A DNA stretch of 37,873 nt from Serratia sp. M24T3 (lineage in GTDB: Bacteria; Pseudomonadota; Gammaproteobacteria; Enterobacterales; Enterobacteriaceae), in the NCBI RefSeq assembly GCF_000257645.1, contig NZ_AJHJ01000043.1, positions 1 to 37,873 on the forward strand, read 5' to 3'. Positions 36,511 to 37,873 of this stretch are shown here, piece after piece. The position numbers and the translations under genes are program-made. The notes under the pieces are model-generated. The model was given only the letters and a program-made list of their open reading frames with translations, ran no database searches and was not told the origin of the DNA. Numbering within the stretch: the stretch's first letter is position 1; each line of letters opens with the position of its first letter.

Positions 36511-37692
36511 ATGCAATTGCGTAAAACTCTCCTGGTGGGATTAGTTTCCGTCGCCTTCCTGAGCGGCTGTTCCCTGTTTAACAGCGAAGAAGACGTCGTT
36601 AAAATGTCTCCGCTGCCAAAGGTTGAGAATCAGTTCACACCGACAGAAGTGTGGAGCACTTCCGTGGGTGATGGCGTAGGCGAGTATTACTCTCACCTGC
36701 ACCCGGCCTGGAAAGACAACACTATTTACGCTGCCGATCGTTTTGGTACCGTAAAAGCGCTGGATGCCAACAACGGCAAAGAGAAGTGGAAAGTCGATCT
36801 CTCTGAAAACCCTGGCTTCTTCTCCAGCAACATTTCCGCCGAGCTTTCTGGTGGTGTGACTGTTGACGGTTCCAACCTGTATATCGGCAGTGAAAAAGCT
36901 GTTGTTTACTCGTTGAATACGGCCGACGGTAAACTTGCCTGGAAAACCACGGTAGCAGGTGAAGCGATTTCACGCCCTGTTGTCAGCGACGGTCTGGTAT
37001 TAATCCACACCGGTAACGGCATTCTGCAGGCATTGAACCAGAAAGACGGGACCGTTGCCTGGAGCGCCAACCTTGATATGCCAACCTTGTCCTTGCGTGG
37101 CGAATCTGCCCCTGCTACGGCATTTGGTGCGGCTATCGTCGGCGGCGACAACGGGCGTGTCAGCGCAGTGCTGATGAAAGAAGGCCAGATGATTTGGCAG
37201 CAACGTATCTCTGAGCCGAGCGGAGCGACTGAAATCGACCGCCTGAGCGATATCGATACCACGCCAGTTATCGCAAACGGCGTTATCTATACTGTTGCTT
37301 ACAACGGCAATCTGGTTGCAATGGATCTGCGCTCAGGCCAAATTGCCTGGAAACGTGAAGTTGGCTCGGTGAATAATATCGTTGTCGACGGCGACCGCAT
37401 TTATATGGTTGACCAGAATGACCGCGTTATGGCCCTTAACACTGAAGGCGGCGTGACTATCTGGACTCAGAGTGCGCTTCTACACCGCAACCTGACCGCG
37501 CCAGTGCTGTACAATGGCTTTATTGTGGTCGGCGATGCCGAGGGTTATCTGCATTGGATGAACACTAACGACGGACGCTTTGTCGCCCAGCAGAAAGTGG
37601 ACTCATCTGGCCTGCTGAGCGCGCCAATTGTGGCAAGCGACAAGCTGGTGGTGCAGGCCAAGGGCGGCGAGGTTTACTCCTTCAAACGCTAA
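36511..37692 (+). CDS. bamB: Outer-membrane assembly lipoprotein BamB
   Basis: Lipoprotein subunit of the BAM complex that folds outer-membrane beta-barrels. 393 residues with a lipoprotein signal ending FLSGC (Cys20, Ser at +2) and eight WD/PQQ-like blades (for example VKALDANNGKEKWKVDL, VYSLNTADGKLAWKTTV, LVAMDLRSGQIAWKREV). The C-terminus GGEVYSFKR matches E. coli. It starts 11 bases after yfgM; der, the usual next gene, would lie beyond the window. Confidence 0.97.
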   Translation: MQLRKTLLVGLVSVAFLSGCSLFNSEEDVVKMSPLPKVENQFTPTEVWSTSVGDGVGEYYSHLHPAWKDNTIYAADRFGTVKALDANNGKEKWKVDLSENPGFFSSNISAELSGGVTVDGSNLYIGSEKAVVYSLNTADGKLAWKTTVAGEAISRPVVSDGLVLIHTGNGILQALNQKDGTVAWSANLDMPTLSLRGESAPATAFGAAIVGGDNGRVSAVLMKEGQMIWQQRISEPSGATEIDRLSDIDTTPVIANGVIYTVAYNGNLVAMDLRSGQIAWKREVGSVNNIVVDGDRIYMVDQNDRVMALNTEGGVTIWTQSALLHRNLTAPVLYNGFIVVGDAEGYLHWMNTNDGRFVAQQKVDSSGLLSAPIVASDKLVVQAKGGEVYSFKR

Positions 37693-37815
37693 TACCCTTC
37701 GCCTTTGACGCTGTAGCTGCGTTGGTTTCGCGAGTGCGCCCCGGTCACTTACTTATGTAAGCTCCCGGGGACTTACTCACTTGCCGCCTTGCTACAACGC
37801 CAATGACTTTGGGTA
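37693..37815. repeat. Imperfect palindromic intergenic repeat (copy 2)
   Basis: A ~123-base element that starts at the first base after the bamB stop codon and is bounded by TACCC / GGGTA. It contains GCTGTAGCTGCGTTGG, an inner ACTTACT-TA-TGTAAG-type hairpin and GCCTTGCTACAACG. Same family as copy 1, opposite orientation. It will form the 3' end of bamB mRNA. Confidence 0.85.
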
Positions 37816-37817
37816 AA

Positions 37818-37873
37818 TATATCCTTCGCGTTTGATGCTGTAGCTGCGTTGGTTTCGCGAGTGCGCCCCTGTC
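37818..37873. repeat. Palindromic intergenic repeat (copy 3, cut by window end)
   Basis: From 37822 the sequence CCTTCGCGTTTGATGCTG, followed by TAGCTGCGTTGG and TTTCGCGAGTGCGCCCC, repeats the first ~50 bases of copy 2 with few changes and in the same direction; the element then runs out of the window. Copies 2 and 3 are therefore in tandem. Confidence 0.8.

Overview
The window is a chromosomal segment of a gamma-proteobacterium of the order Enterobacterales. Gene content and order (glrK-qseG-glrR-glnB, glyA, csiE, suhB, trmJ, iscR, iscS, pepB, sseB, yfhM, pbpC, ndk, rlmN, pilW, rodZ, ispG, hisS, yfgM, bamB) follow the Escherichia/Yersinia backbone. The presence of pilW and of a palindromic intergenic repeat family fits Yersiniaceae (Serratia/Rahnella/Rouxiella-like). 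Genus is an inference; no rRNA or tRNA is present to settle it.

Layout. 1-4100: two-component system GlrK/QseG/GlrR followed by the PII protein GlnB. 4100-5760: glyA with PurR- and MetR-like sites and a strong terminator. 5779-6861: a low-GC orphan gene whose C-terminal half resembles a catalytically dead protein-kinase lobe and whose N-terminus looks like that of a secreted effector. 6950-10210: csiE, divergent from a DUF1007 + NicO metal-transport pair; the shared intergenic region carries a CRP-like site for csiE and a near-consensus Zur box over the -10 of the metal pair. 10459-11532: orphan membrane acyltransferase. 11600-13313: suhB and trmJ, divergent. 13400-17770: iscR, iscS, pepB, sseB. 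17784-21595: a four-gene minus-strand cluster of three enzymes resembling BhcB, BhcC and BhcD of the beta-hydroxyaspartate cycle, plus a YheO/DauR-type regulator, at the place where E. coli has sseA. 21840-29219: yfhM and pbpC, the bacterial alpha-2-macroglobulin and its partner PBP1C. 29401-37692: ndk, rlmN, pilW-rodZ, ispG, hisS, yfgM, bamB. The window ends in one complete and one cut copy of the palindromic repeat; a third copy lies between rodZ and ispG.

The most striking feature is the collapsed ISC locus. iscR and its operators are intact, but iscS runs straight into pepB, and iscU, iscA, hscB, hscA, fdx and iscX are absent from their usual place. The remaining IscS has lost the C-terminal tail that docks the scaffold IscU, and a terminator-like hairpin now separates iscR from iscS. 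The cell must still build Fe-S clusters (RlmN, IspG and the IscR cluster ligands are all encoded here), so I infer that another pathway such as SUF does this and that IscS is kept for sulfur transfer, for example tRNA thiolation. Other points to follow are the pseudokinase-like orphan, the Zur-controlled DUF1007/NicO pair and the transaminase-less beta-hydroxyaspartate-type cluster.
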